A DNA stretch of 14,082 nt from Actinomycetota bacterium (GCA_016210805.1 JACQTL010000286.1:1-14082), one strand, 5' to 3'. Shown: positions 6,715 through 13,518, counted from the first letter of the stretch. A program made the numbers and translations. Notes: generated by a model from the letters alone, not told the origin.

Positions 6715-7845
6715 GTGAGGAAGGACCTGCTGAACCCGAGCGCCGGACCGGCCGCCCCCCGCAGGGCGAGCCGGAAGATCCGCGTCGGCTGGGTCGAGGT
6801 GGGCGGCGACGCGCCGGTCCGCGTGCAGTCCATGACGACCACGAAGACCGCCGACGTCAACTCGACGCTCCAGCAGATGGCGTCGCTGGTCGCCGCGGGG
6901 TGCGAGATCGTCCGGGTGGCCGTTCCCCACTGGGAGGACGCCAGGGCCCTGAAGGAGATCGCGGAGCACGCCACGATCCCCGTGGTCGCCGACATCCACT
7001 TCCAGTGGAAGTACGCGATGGCCGCCCTGGAGGGCGGGATCCACGGCCTCCGCATCAACCCCGGGAACATCAAGCACCAGGACAAGGTCCGCCTGATCGC
7101 CCGGGAGGCCAAGGCCCGCGGCGTTCCGATCCGGATCGGCGTCAACGCGGGCTCGCTCGAGAAGGACCTCCTGGCCCGCCACGGCCGGCCCTCCGCCGAG
7201 GCCCTCGTGGAGTCGGCCCTGAACGAGGCCCGGATCCTCGAGGACGAGGACTTCTTCGACATCAAGATCTCGGTGAAGCACTCGAGCCCGGCGGAGATGA
7301 TCCGGGCCTACCGCATGCTCGCCGAGAAGTGCGAGTACCCGCTCCACCTGGGGGTCACCGAGGCCGGACCCATGCCCGCCGGCGGCGTGAAGAGCGCGGT
7401 GGGCATCGGGACCCTCCTGGCCGAGGGGATCGGCGACACGATCCGCGTGTCCCTCACCGACGACCCCGTCGAGGAGGTCAAGGTGGGGAACTGGATCCTC
7501 GGGTCCCTGGGCCTCAAGAAGCGGGGCCTCGACCTGGTGGCGTGCCCGTCCTGCGGGCGGGCGGAGGTCGACGTGCTGGGCCTGACGAAGCGGGTCAACG
7601 AGGGCCTGGAGAGGGCCGGGCTGAAGGCCCCGATCCGCGTGGCCGTGATGGGCTGCGTGGTGAACGGCCCGGGGGAGGCCAGGGAGGCCGACCTGGGCAT
7701 AGCCGCCGGGAAGGGCTACGGCCAGCTCATAGTGGAGGGCGTGGTCCAGGAGAACCGGATCCCCGAGGACCGGATAGTGGAGGTCCTCGTGGCCGAGGCC
7801 CGGAAGATGGCTGAGGCCCGCTCCGCGGCCGGTCCCGGCGACTAG
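6715..7845 (+). CDS. ispG: 4-hydroxy-3-methylbut-2-en-1-yl diphosphate synthase (flavodoxin/ferredoxin)
   Basis: IspG reduces the cyclic diphosphate MEcPP to HMBPP, the penultimate step of the MEP pathway. The 376-residue protein has the N-terminal TIM-barrel signature (VQSMTTTKTADV, then RVAVP and ADIHF). Its C-terminal iron-sulfur domain has C277 and C280 (CPSCGR), C314 (MGCVVNGPGEA) and the conserved E321. The three cysteines and the glutamate are the known ligands of the [4Fe-4S] cluster. Length is that of the short bacterial form. Start GTG 6715 is 12 nt after yjbQ. GTG 6710 is followed by an early stop and is excluded. The stop codon lies inside a perfect palindrome shared with the convergent gene. 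Together with dxr 3.5 kb upstream, it places two MEP genes in this locus. Confidence 0.96.
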   Translation: MRKDLLNPSAGPAAPRRASRKIRVGWVEVGGDAPVRVQSMTTTKTADVNSTLQQMASLVAAGCEIVRVAVPHWEDARALKEIAEHATIPVVADIHFQWKYAMAALEGGIHGLRINPGNIKHQDKVRLIAREAKARGVPIRIGVNAGSLEKDLLARHGRPSAEALVESALNEARILEDEDFFDIKISVKHSSPAEMIRAYRMLAEKCEYPLHLGVTEAGPMPAGGVKSAVGIGTLLAEGIGDTIRVSLTDDPVEEVKVGNWILGSLGLKKRGLDLVACPSCGRAEVDVLGLTKRVNEGLERAGLKAPIRVAVMGCVVNGPGEAREADLGIAAGKGYGQLIVEGVVQENRIPEDRIVEVLVAEARKMAEARSAAGPGD

Positions 7846-7864
7846 TCCGTTACGGACTAGTCGC
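7838..7864. terminator. Perfect palindrome holding both convergent stop codons
   Basis: GCGACTAGTCCG (7838-7849) and its exact reverse complement (7853-7864) flank TTA. This gives a 12-bp stem, or 13 bp if the outer T and A of TTA pair. The left arm contains the ispG stop TAG (7843-7845) and the right arm contains the stop of the reverse-strand gene (CTA at 7857-7859). No T-tract follows on either strand. It could act as a bidirectional terminator or RNA 3'-end stabiliser, or be a protein-binding site. The symmetry is seen and the role is inferred. Confidence 0.7.
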
Positions 7865-8882
7865 GATCTCGGCTCACCACCAGCTTCACGGGGAGGTCGA
7901 GCAGCGCCTCCGGGGCGTCGTCCCATCCCACCACGGTCTGGATCGGGTCGGGGTCCAGGCGCCCGGTGGCCATGAGGCCGAGTATGTCGGGCATCATCGA
8001 GCGGGCGTGGGGCCGGCCGGTCCTGAAGGTGATGCCCGACACGTACGCGTCGAGCAGCGGCATGGGCGTCTCGGGGAGGTAGTAGATCCCGACGCTGGTG
8101 CACACGCCGCCCGCCTCGGTGGAGCGGACCGCGCAGGCCAGGCCCTCGGGGTCGGCGCTGGCGTCGACGGTCACCGGGTACCGGTCCGGCATCCGGTGGG
8201 GGGGAGGACCCTCGATCGGGTTCGCTCCCAGCTCCCCGGCCAGCCGCCGCCGGGTGCCGCTCCGGTCCACGTAGTCGATCCGGCCGGCCCCCAGGGCCCT
8301 GGCGATCATCACGGCGTACAGCCCGATGGAGGGCGCCCCGCCCGACACGACCAGGACGTCCGCGCCCGGCCACTCCTCCAGCGCGGGGACGACCGTGCGC
8401 CAGGCGTCGGGGAGGTTGTCCGAGACGCTCGCCGCGCTCGCGGGGTCGATCCCGGGGGGGAGCGGGACCAGCATGTGCTCGGCGAAGGGGACGCGCAGGA
8501 CGTCGGCCAGGGCGCCCGGCCATCCCCTCCCCAGCTCGCCCAGCCCGTACATCGACCCCTTGGGGACCGTCCGGCAGTGTGCGGTGAGGCCCCTCGAGCA
8601 CCGTTCGCACGTCCCGCACGACGGCGAGAAGGGCACCGCCACCAGGTCGCCGGGGCGGATCGCGCCCACGTCGTCCCCGGTCTCGACGACCTCGCCGACG
8701 AGCTCGTGTCCCATCGGGAACGGGCCGGCCACGGGGAGGAGGCCCCGGACCAGGACCCGGTCGATGTCGCAGGCCGCCACGGCCAGGGGGCGGACCAGGG
8801 CGTCCGTCGACTCCTCGATCGAGGGGTCGTCGGCCTCCCGCCACTCCACCCGCCCCGGTTCGACGTAGACGACCTGCCGCAT
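7857..8882 (-). CDS. Zinc-dependent alcohol dehydrogenase-like protein (MDR superfamily)
   Basis: A medium-chain dehydrogenase/reductase of 341 residues. The N-terminal catalytic domain has zinc ligands C38 and H59-E60 (GHE). The structural-zinc lobe has four cysteines, C89, C92, C95 and C103. The middle Rossmann domain starts near VLVVSGGAPSIGLYAV, a variant of the usual GxGxxG loop. Both zinc sites look intact, so it should be an active NAD(P)-dependent oxidoreductase. The substrate (alcohol, polyol or aldehyde adduct) cannot be told. It is the only minus-strand gene in the window. It converges with ispG (11 nt between stop codons) and diverges from proS (68 nt between starts). The ATG is supported by GAGGAGG 6 nt upstream. 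Its composition is like its neighbours, so there is no visible sign of recent transfer. Confidence 0.9.
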   Translation of the reverse strand: MRQVVYVEPGRVEWREADDPSIEESTDALVRPLAVAACDIDRVLVRGLLPVAGPFPMGHELVGEVVETGDDVGAIRPGDLVAVPFSPSCGTCERCSRGLTAHCRTVPKGSMYGLGELGRGWPGALADVLRVPFAEHMLVPLPPGIDPASAASVSDNLPDAWRTVVPALEEWPGADVLVVSGGAPSIGLYAVMIARALGAGRIDYVDRSGTRRRLAGELGANPIEGPPPHRMPDRYPVTVDASADPEGLACAVRSTEAGGVCTSVGIYYLPETPMPLLDAYVSGITFRTGRPHARSMMPDILGLMATGRLDPDPIQTVVGWDDAPEALLDLPVKLVVSRDRD

Positions 8883-8888
8883 GCCGGG

Positions 8889-8895
8889 CCTCCTC
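8889..8895 (-). promoter_or_regulatory. Shine-Dalgarno sequence of the dehydrogenase gene
   Basis: On the minus strand GAGGAGG lies 6 nt before the ATG at 8882, a near-ideal ribosome binding site. Confidence 0.8.
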
Positions 8896-8905
8896 AGCCG
8901 GCGGC

Positions 8906-8911
8906 ATCCTA
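8906..8911 (-). promoter_or_regulatory. Possible -10 box for the dehydrogenase gene
   Basis: TAGGAT on the minus strand lies 23 nt before the start codon, which leaves room for a short leader carrying the Shine-Dalgarno. No -35 match is seen. It sits back to back with the proS -10 box, 24 bp apart, so the two promoters would share one small divergent control region. Confidence 0.4.
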
Positions 8912-8935
8912 GCCCGGCGCCGTGGGGGCCGTTGC

Positions 8936-8941
8936 TATCCT
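8936..8941 (+). promoter_or_regulatory. -10 box for the first proS
   Basis: TATCCT lies 9 nt before ATG 8951, with no Shine-Dalgarno sequence between. Transcription would start within a few nucleotides of the ATG, giving a leaderless or nearly leaderless mRNA. No -35 is seen. Confidence 0.5.
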
Positions 8942-8950
8942 GTCGCTCCC

Positions 8951-10381
8951 ATGGCGCTCCCCACGCAGTCCGCCGACTTCCCGGCCTGGTACCAGGAGGT
9001 CGTGAAGCAGGCCGAGCTGGCCGAGCCGTCGCTGGCCAGGGGGACGATGGTGATCCGGCCCTACGGGTTCGCGATCTGGGAGAAGGTCCAGCGGGCCATC
9101 GACGACCGGATCAAGGCCACCGGCCACCAGAACCTCTACTTCCCTCTGTTCATCCCATACCGGCTCCTGGAGAAGGAGGCCGAGCACGTGGAGGGGTTCG
9201 CCCCCGAGGTGGCCGTGGTCACCCACGCCGGGGGGGAGGAGCTCGAGGAGCCCCTGGTGGTCCGGCCGACCTCCGAGACGGTGATCTGGGCCACGTACGC
9301 CCGGTGGATCCAGTCGTACCGGGACCTCCCGCTGCTCTACAACCAGTGGGCCAACGTGGTCCGCTGGGAGCTCCGCCCCCGGCTGTTCCTGCGGACCACC
9401 GAGTTCCTGTGGCAGGAGGGCCACACCGCGCACGAGACCGAGGACGAGGCCGTGGCCGAGGCCCGGTTGATCCTCGATCGCGTCTACCGGGAGGCCATGG
9501 TCGACGTGCTCGGGCTCCCCGTGCTGGTCGGGCGCAAGAGCGCGGCCGAGCGGTTCGCGGGCGCGGTGGAGACCTTCACGCTCGAGGGGCTGATGCGCGA
9601 CCGCAAGGCCCTCCAGGCCGGCACGTCGCACTACCTGGGGCAGAACTTCGCCAGGGCCTACGGGGTGACCTTCCTGGGCCGCGACGGGAAGGAGCACCAC
9701 GCCTACGCGACGTCGTGGGGGGCGTCGACCAGGCTGGTCGGGGGCGTGATCATGACCCACGGCGACGACCGGGGGCTCCGCCTCCCTCCCCGGCTGGCCC
9801 CGATCCAGGTCGTGGTGGTGCCCATCTACCGCTCCGACGACGAGCGGGGGAGGGTCCTGGGGGCCGCCGCGGCGATCCGGGAACGCCTGGACGGCGCGGG
9901 GATCCGGGTGCACGTCGACGACCGGGAGGAGCAGCGCCCCGGGTTCAAGTTCAACGAGTGGGAGCTGAAGGGGGTGCCGGTCCGCCTGGAGCTCGGGCCC
10001 CGCGACCTCGACGCCGACCAGGCCACGGTGGCCCGCCGGGACGGCGGGGGGAAGGAGGCCTGGCCGCTGGCCGGCCTCCCGGAGCGGCTGGTGACCCTCC
10101 TGGAGGAGGTCCAGCGCTCGCTGTTCGGTGACGCCGAGCGGTTCCGCGATGACCACACGTTCCGCCCGGGCTCCTACACGGAGATGGCCGAGCTCCTCGA
10201 CGACCCCGGCGGTTTCATGCTGGCGCCGTGGTGCGGGGGGCCGGAGTGCGAGGCCAGGGTCAAGGCCGACACGAGGGCCACGATCCGGTTCCTGCCCCTG
10301 GACCCCGAGCCGGTCGAGGGGTCCTGCATCGTCTGTGGCTCCCCGGCCACCGAGACCGCCGCCTGGGCCCAGGCGTACTAG
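8951..10381 (+). CDS. proS: Prolyl-tRNA synthetase, archaeal/eukaryotic-type
   Basis: This class II synthetase charges tRNA-Pro with proline in the cytoplasm. The 476 residues show the archaeal/eukaryote-like architecture. The catalytic core contains the PTSETVIW segment, motif 2 (RWELRPRLFLRTTEFLWQEG) and motif 3 (GGVIMTHGDDRGLRLPPRLA), with no editing insertion between motifs 2 and 3. An anticodon-binding domain lies at about 285-390. The C-terminal zinc-binding domain has C428, C433, C459 and C462, and the chain ends in the conserved tyrosine Y476. All expected parts are present, so it looks functional. This type lacks the cis-editing domain for Ala-tRNA-Pro. A second, bacterial-type proS starts 13 nt after its stop. 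Confidence 0.95.
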   Translation: MALPTQSADFPAWYQEVVKQAELAEPSLARGTMVIRPYGFAIWEKVQRAIDDRIKATGHQNLYFPLFIPYRLLEKEAEHVEGFAPEVAVVTHAGGEELEEPLVVRPTSETVIWATYARWIQSYRDLPLLYNQWANVVRWELRPRLFLRTTEFLWQEGHTAHETEDEAVAEARLILDRVYREAMVDVLGLPVLVGRKSAAERFAGAVETFTLEGLMRDRKALQAGTSHYLGQNFARAYGVTFLGRDGKEHHAYATSWGASTRLVGGVIMTHGDDRGLRLPPRLAPIQVVVVPIYRSDDERGRVLGAAAAIRERLDGAGIRVHVDDREEQRPGFKFNEWELKGVPVRLELGPRDLDADQATVARRDGGGKEAWPLAGLPERLVTLLEEVQRSLFGDAERFRDDHTFRPGSYTEMAELLDDPGGFMLAPWCGGPECEARVKADTRATIRFLPLDPEPVEGSCIVCGSPATETAAWAQAY

Positions 10382-10394
10382 GGCGACGCGCGCC

Positions 10395-12104
10395 GTGCGG
10401 ATGTCCCGGCTGTTCGCGCCGACCCTCCGGGAGGCTCCCGCCGAGGCCGAGGTGGCCTCGCACCGCCTCCTGGTCCGGGCCGGCCTGGCCCGCCAGCTGA
10501 TGGCCGGCGTCTACACGATGCTCCCGCTCGGTCTCCGGACCCTGCGGAAGATCGAGGCCATCGTCCGGGACGAGATGGACGCCGCCGGGGCCCAGGAGCT
10601 CCGCATGCCCATCGTCGTTCCCTCCGAGCCCTGGAAGGCCACGGGGCGGTGGGAGGCCTACGGCGACCTGATGTTCAAGCTCGTGGACCGCCGCGAGCGG
10701 GAGCTCGGCCTGGGCCCCACCCACGAGGAGGTGATCACGCCGCTCGCCGCCGCGGACCTCCCCTCCTACCGCGACCTCCCCGTGAACCTGTACCAGGTCG
10801 GCTGGAAGTACCGGGACGAGCTCCGGCCCCGGTTCGGGCTGATCCGGGGCCGCGAGTTCCTCATGAAGGACGCCTACTCGTTCGACCGCGACGAGGAGGG
10901 CATGCGCCAGTCTTACCGGGCGATGTACGAGGCCTACCGGCGCGTCTTCGACCGCTGCGGCCTGGAGTACGTGGTGGTCGAGGCCGACCCCGGGCAGATC
11001 GGCGGCGGCGTGAACCACGAGTACATGGCCCTGGCCGAGGTGGGGGAGGACCTCTTCGTCCGCTGCGAGAACGACGACTACCTGGCCGACGTCGAGGCGG
11101 CCACGCCGGCCGCTCCACCCACGGCGGAGGGCCCCGGGGTGGCCGCCCTGGAGGAGGTCCACACGCCCGGCGCGGCCACGATCGACGCCGTGTCCTCGCT
11201 GCTCGGCCGCCCGCCCTCGCGGATGCTGAAGTGCATGCTCTACGCGGCCGGGGAGGCCGACGTGGCGGTGCTGGTCCCCGGCGACCGCGAGGTGAACGAG
11301 GAGAAGCTCGCCCGGCTGTACTTCCCCGTCCCGGTCAGTCCCTTCGGCGAGGCCGACTTCGCCCGCCGGGACCTCCCCCCGGGCTACGTCGGTCCCCAGG
11401 GCCTCCCGGCCGACGTCACGGTACTGGCCGATCCCTCGGTCCGGGCCGGGCGCGACTGGGTGGCCGGCGCCAACCGCCCGGACCACCACGTGACCGGGGC
11501 CAAACAGGGCCGGGACTTCCGCGTGGACCGGTTCGAGGAGCTCGTGCGGATCCGGGAGGGCGACCGCTGCCCCAACGACGGCGGCGAGCTGTCGATCGGC
11601 CGCTCGATCGTCGTCGGCCACATCTACCAGCTCGGGACGAGGTACTCGGAGCCCCTGGGGGCCACGTTCGCCGACGAGGACGGGACGGCCCGACCGTACC
11701 GGATGGGCAGCTACGGGATCGGGATCTCCCGGATCGTCGCGGCCGCGGTCGAGCAGCACCACGACGAGGCCGGGATCGCCTGGCCCCGGGCCCTGGCCCC
11801 GTACGAAGCGGTGGTCGTCCCCACGAACATGGACGTCCCCCGGGTGGTGGCCGCGGCGGAGCGCATCCACGGGGAGCTCACCGGGGCCGGGGTCGAGGCC
11901 GTCCTGGACGACCGGGAGGTGTCGGCCGGCGTAAAGTTCGCCGACGCCGACCTGATCGGCTTCCCGGTGCAGGTCACCGTGGGCCGGCGAGGGATCGAGG
12001 AGGGCGTGGCCGACCTCAAGGTCCGGGCCACCGGGGAGCGGTTCCGGGCTCCCCTGGAAGGGGCCGCGCGGGCCGCCCGGGACCTCCTGGCCGCGGCGCC
12101 CTGA
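10395..12104 (+). CDS. proS: Prolyl-tRNA synthetase, bacterial type with editing domain
   Basis: The second ProRS has 569 residues, close to E. coli ProRS (572). It has the bacterial N terminus (MRMSRLFAPTLREAPAEAE), GPTHEE, motif 2 (KYRDELRPRFGLIRGREF) and motif 3 (GSYGIGISRIV). Between motifs 2 and 3 lies a full insertion (INS) domain, which in this family hydrolyses mischarged Ala-tRNA-Pro. The editing lysine falls at K279, the same number as in E. coli. GDREVNEEKL and GANRPDHH (H364-H365) are also present. A C-terminal anticodon-binding domain follows. GTG 10395 is preferred over ATG 10401 because it restores the family's MRxS start. There is no good Shine-Dalgarno. The 13-nt gap suggests cotranscription with the first proS. 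Neither copy looks degenerate. Confidence 0.95.
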   Translation: MRMSRLFAPTLREAPAEAEVASHRLLVRAGLARQLMAGVYTMLPLGLRTLRKIEAIVRDEMDAAGAQELRMPIVVPSEPWKATGRWEAYGDLMFKLVDRRERELGLGPTHEEVITPLAAADLPSYRDLPVNLYQVGWKYRDELRPRFGLIRGREFLMKDAYSFDRDEEGMRQSYRAMYEAYRRVFDRCGLEYVVVEADPGQIGGGVNHEYMALAEVGEDLFVRCENDDYLADVEAATPAAPPTAEGPGVAALEEVHTPGAATIDAVSSLLGRPPSRMLKCMLYAAGEADVAVLVPGDREVNEEKLARLYFPVPVSPFGEADFARRDLPPGYVGPQGLPADVTVLADPSVRAGRDWVAGANRPDHHVTGAKQGRDFRVDRFEELVRIREGDRCPNDGGELSIGRSIVVGHIYQLGTRYSEPLGATFADEDGTARPYRMGSYGIGISRIVAAAVEQHHDEAGIAWPRALAPYEAVVVPTNMDVPRVVAAAERIHGELTGAGVEAVLDDREVSAGVKFADADLIGFPVQVTVGRRGIEEGVADLKVRATGERFRAPLEGAARAARDLLAAAP

Positions 12105-12107
12105 ACC

Positions 12108-12130
12108 GGCCCCCGCCTTGTGCGGGGGCC
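12108..12130 (+). terminator. Strong hairpin just after the second proS
   Basis: GGCCCCCGC and GCGGGGGCC form a perfect 9-bp stem with the 5-nt loop CTTGT, 3 nt after the stop codon. There is no T-tract, so it may be a GC-type terminator or a 3'-end stabiliser. Confidence 0.6.
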
Positions 12131-12187
12131 GCCGGGTGGGGCACGCTAGCCGCCAGGCCGCGGAGCGGGCTGCCGGAGAGGATCGCA

Positions 12188-12202
12188 ATGGGCGCGCCGT
12201 AG
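12188..12202 (+). other. Possible four-codon leader ORF (MGAP)
   Basis: GGAGAGG at 12175-12181 sits 6 nt before an ATG that reads Met-Gly-Ala-Pro-stop. The ribosome-binding spacing is ideal, but so short a frame easily arises by chance. It lies in the 158-nt gap ahead of the acyltransferase gene. Confidence 0.2.
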
Positions 12203-12222
12203 GCGCACCGTAGCCGGGGGTG

Positions 12223-12242
12223 GCAGGGGGCGGAGCCCCTGC
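12223..12242 (+). other. Hairpin just upstream of the acyltransferase ribosome binding site
   Basis: GCAGGGG and CCCCTGC form a 7-bp stem around GCGGAG, ending 4 nt before the Shine-Dalgarno-like GGAAGGGG (12247-12254). It may modulate translation or be a leader hairpin. I see no -10 box of the TANNNT type in this gap. Confidence 0.4.
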
Positions 12243-12262
12243 GATGGGAAGGGGTGAGGGCC

Positions 12263-13162
12263 ATGGCCAAGCTCAGCGGGTGGAGGAAGATCGCCGGGGC
12301 GATGTGGGGGCCTCCCGACGACCCGCAGGTCTACGGGATCCTGGAGTTCGACGCGACCCCCGTGCTCTCGTTCATGGAGCGGGCCCGGGCGGCGGGGCAC
12401 CGGGTCACCCCCACCCACCTGGTGGGCAGGGCCATCGCCATGGCCCTGCACGAGGTTCCCGACTTCAACGTCCGGATCCGGGGCTCGAAGGTCATCCCCC
12501 GGGAGACGGTGGACGTGTTCTTCATCGCCGCGGTCGAGGGGGGCCGGGAGCTCTCCGGGGTCCGGGTGGACCGCTCCGACGAGAAGCCCGTGGTCGAGAT
12601 CGCCGACGAGCTCCGCGAGCGGGCCACGCGCATGAAGGAGGGCGACGACGAGGAGTTCGCCAAGACCAAGAAGACGATCGCCGCGATGCCCCGGCGGCTC
12701 CTCCGGCCGGCGATGCGCTTCTCGGCCTGGATGTCTGGGGACCGGAACAGGAGCATCAAGCTGCTCGGGGTGAAGGCCAGCCCGTTCGGGAGCGCCATGG
12801 TCACGTCGATCGGCATGTTCGGCATCCCCCAGGGGTTCGCCCCGCTGGCCCGGTTCTACAAGATGCCCCTGCTGGTCCTGGTCGGCGAGATCCACGACAG
12901 GCCCTGGGCGGTGGACGGCCGGGTGGAGATCCGCCCGGTGCTGCCGCTCACCGCCACGATCGACCACCGCTACGCCGACGGGTGGCACATCAGCCAGCTG
13001 ATCAAGCCGTTCAACGCGTACCTGGAGGACCCGTCGGCCTTCGAGCCGCCGCTCCCCGAGGCGGGCGTCGGCGAGGCCGCGGAGGCCGCGGCCGACGCGA
13101 ACGCGGGACCGACCCCCGAGACCGAGGCTCCCGAGTTGCAGCCCGGCCGGGCCGGCCCGTAG
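12263..13162 (+). CDS. Free-standing 2-oxoacid dehydrogenase E2-type acyltransferase domain
   Basis: The protein of 299 residues matches only the catalytic domain of dihydrolipoamide acyltransferases (chloramphenicol-acetyltransferase fold). It has the active-site motif DHRYADG, with H235 as general base and D239. There is no lipoyl domain, no lipoyl-lysine motif and no peripheral-subunit-binding domain, and no E1 or E3 gene is nearby. It is probably a CoA-dependent acyltransferase acting outside a 2-oxoacid dehydrogenase complex, acceptor unknown. The last ~35 residues are an Ala/Glu/Pro-rich tail of low complexity. ATG 12263 is chosen over GTG 12254 because GGAAGGGG (12247-12254) then sits 8 nt upstream. 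The next gene starts 10 nt after its stop. The domain call is firm and the biological role is open. Confidence 0.85.
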   Translation: MAKLSGWRKIAGAMWGPPDDPQVYGILEFDATPVLSFMERARAAGHRVTPTHLVGRAIAMALHEVPDFNVRIRGSKVIPRETVDVFFIAAVEGGRELSGVRVDRSDEKPVVEIADELRERATRMKEGDDEEFAKTKKTIAAMPRRLLRPAMRFSAWMSGDRNRSIKLLGVKASPFGSAMVTSIGMFGIPQGFAPLARFYKMPLLVLVGEIHDRPWAVDGRVEIRPVLPLTATIDHRYADGWHISQLIKPFNAYLEDPSAFEPPLPEAGVGEAAEAAADANAGPTPETEAPELQPGRAGP

Positions 13163-13165
13163 GCT
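13136..13165 (+). promoter_or_regulatory. Promoter inside the end of the acyltransferase gene, leaderless for the small protein
   Basis: TTGCAG (13136-13141) and TAGGCT (13160-13165) are separated by 18 bp, and GTG 13173 follows the -10 box by exactly 7 nt with no Shine-Dalgarno. The -10 box starts with the TAG stop codon of the acyltransferase gene. It is the only leaderless candidate in the window with a recognisable -35. Confidence 0.5.
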
Positions 13166-13172
13166 CGCCGAC

Positions 13173-13457
13173 GTGACCCGCAGGACCCCCACCGAGCTCC
13201 GCCGCTTCGTGATGCTCCGCCCCGACGTCGAGGCGGTGCTCGAGCGCTGCGGCCGGGAGACCTTCGACCTGATCCTGGCCGACGTCCACGGGAACTGGAC
13301 CCGGTGGGTCGTGGTCTCGCCCGAGGAGGCCCGGGCCTACTGCGAGGAGCTGGGGATCCCCATGCACGAGGGGTGGGAGGACGGCGCGCGGGTCACCCAG
13401 CGGATGAACCGCCGCGACCACTGGAACGAGCCCGGCGGCCAGCAGCGCGCCCTGTAG
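13173..13457 (+). CDS. Small conserved-looking protein of unknown function
   Basis: I do not recognise this 94-residue protein. It is soluble, with no signal peptide or membrane segment. It looks like a compact alpha/beta fold: a central FDLILADVHGNWTRWVVVS strand-rich part is followed by a helix (EEARAYCEELG), an acidic patch and a basic C-terminal tail (TQRMNRRDHWNEPGGQQRAL). It has two cysteines (residues 26 and 57), not arranged as a metal site. Codon usage equals that of its neighbours and the frame is clean, so I take it as real. GTG 13173 is supported by the -10 box 7 nt upstream. It follows the acyltransferase by 10 nt and precedes the rimP promoter region. Confidence 0.7.
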   Translation: MTRRTPTELRRFVMLRPDVEAVLERCGRETFDLILADVHGNWTRWVVVSPEEARAYCEELGIPMHEGWEDGARVTQRMNRRDHWNEPGGQQRAL

Positions 13458-13490
13458 CTCCCTCCGCTTGCTGGGCCTCACGATCCGACC

Positions 13491-13505
13491 GCCCCCGTCG
13501 GGGGT
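13491..13505 (+). terminator. Short GC hairpin after the small gene
   Basis: GCCCCC and GGGGGT form a 6-bp stem (one G-T pair) with loop GTC, 33 nt after the stop of the small gene. Only a weak pyrimidine stretch follows. It may help end that transcript. Confidence 0.35.
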
Positions 13506-13518
13506 CTTCGTCGGCGCG

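Noticed and set aside
6061..8907. Very long minus-strand open frame (over 900 codons) across yjbQ, ispG and the dehydrogenase
   Set aside because: It is antisense to several clearly recognisable genes, out of frame with the dehydrogenase, and rich in Gly/Arg/Pro/His as expected of shadow frames in GC-rich DNA.
10260..12188. Long minus-strand open frame opposite the second proS
   Set aside because: Antisense shadow of a gene with complete catalytic motifs. It has low-complexity composition and no ribosome site.
12191..12198. GGCGCGCC palindrome
   Set aside because: An 8-bp GC palindrome has no special meaning in this base composition.
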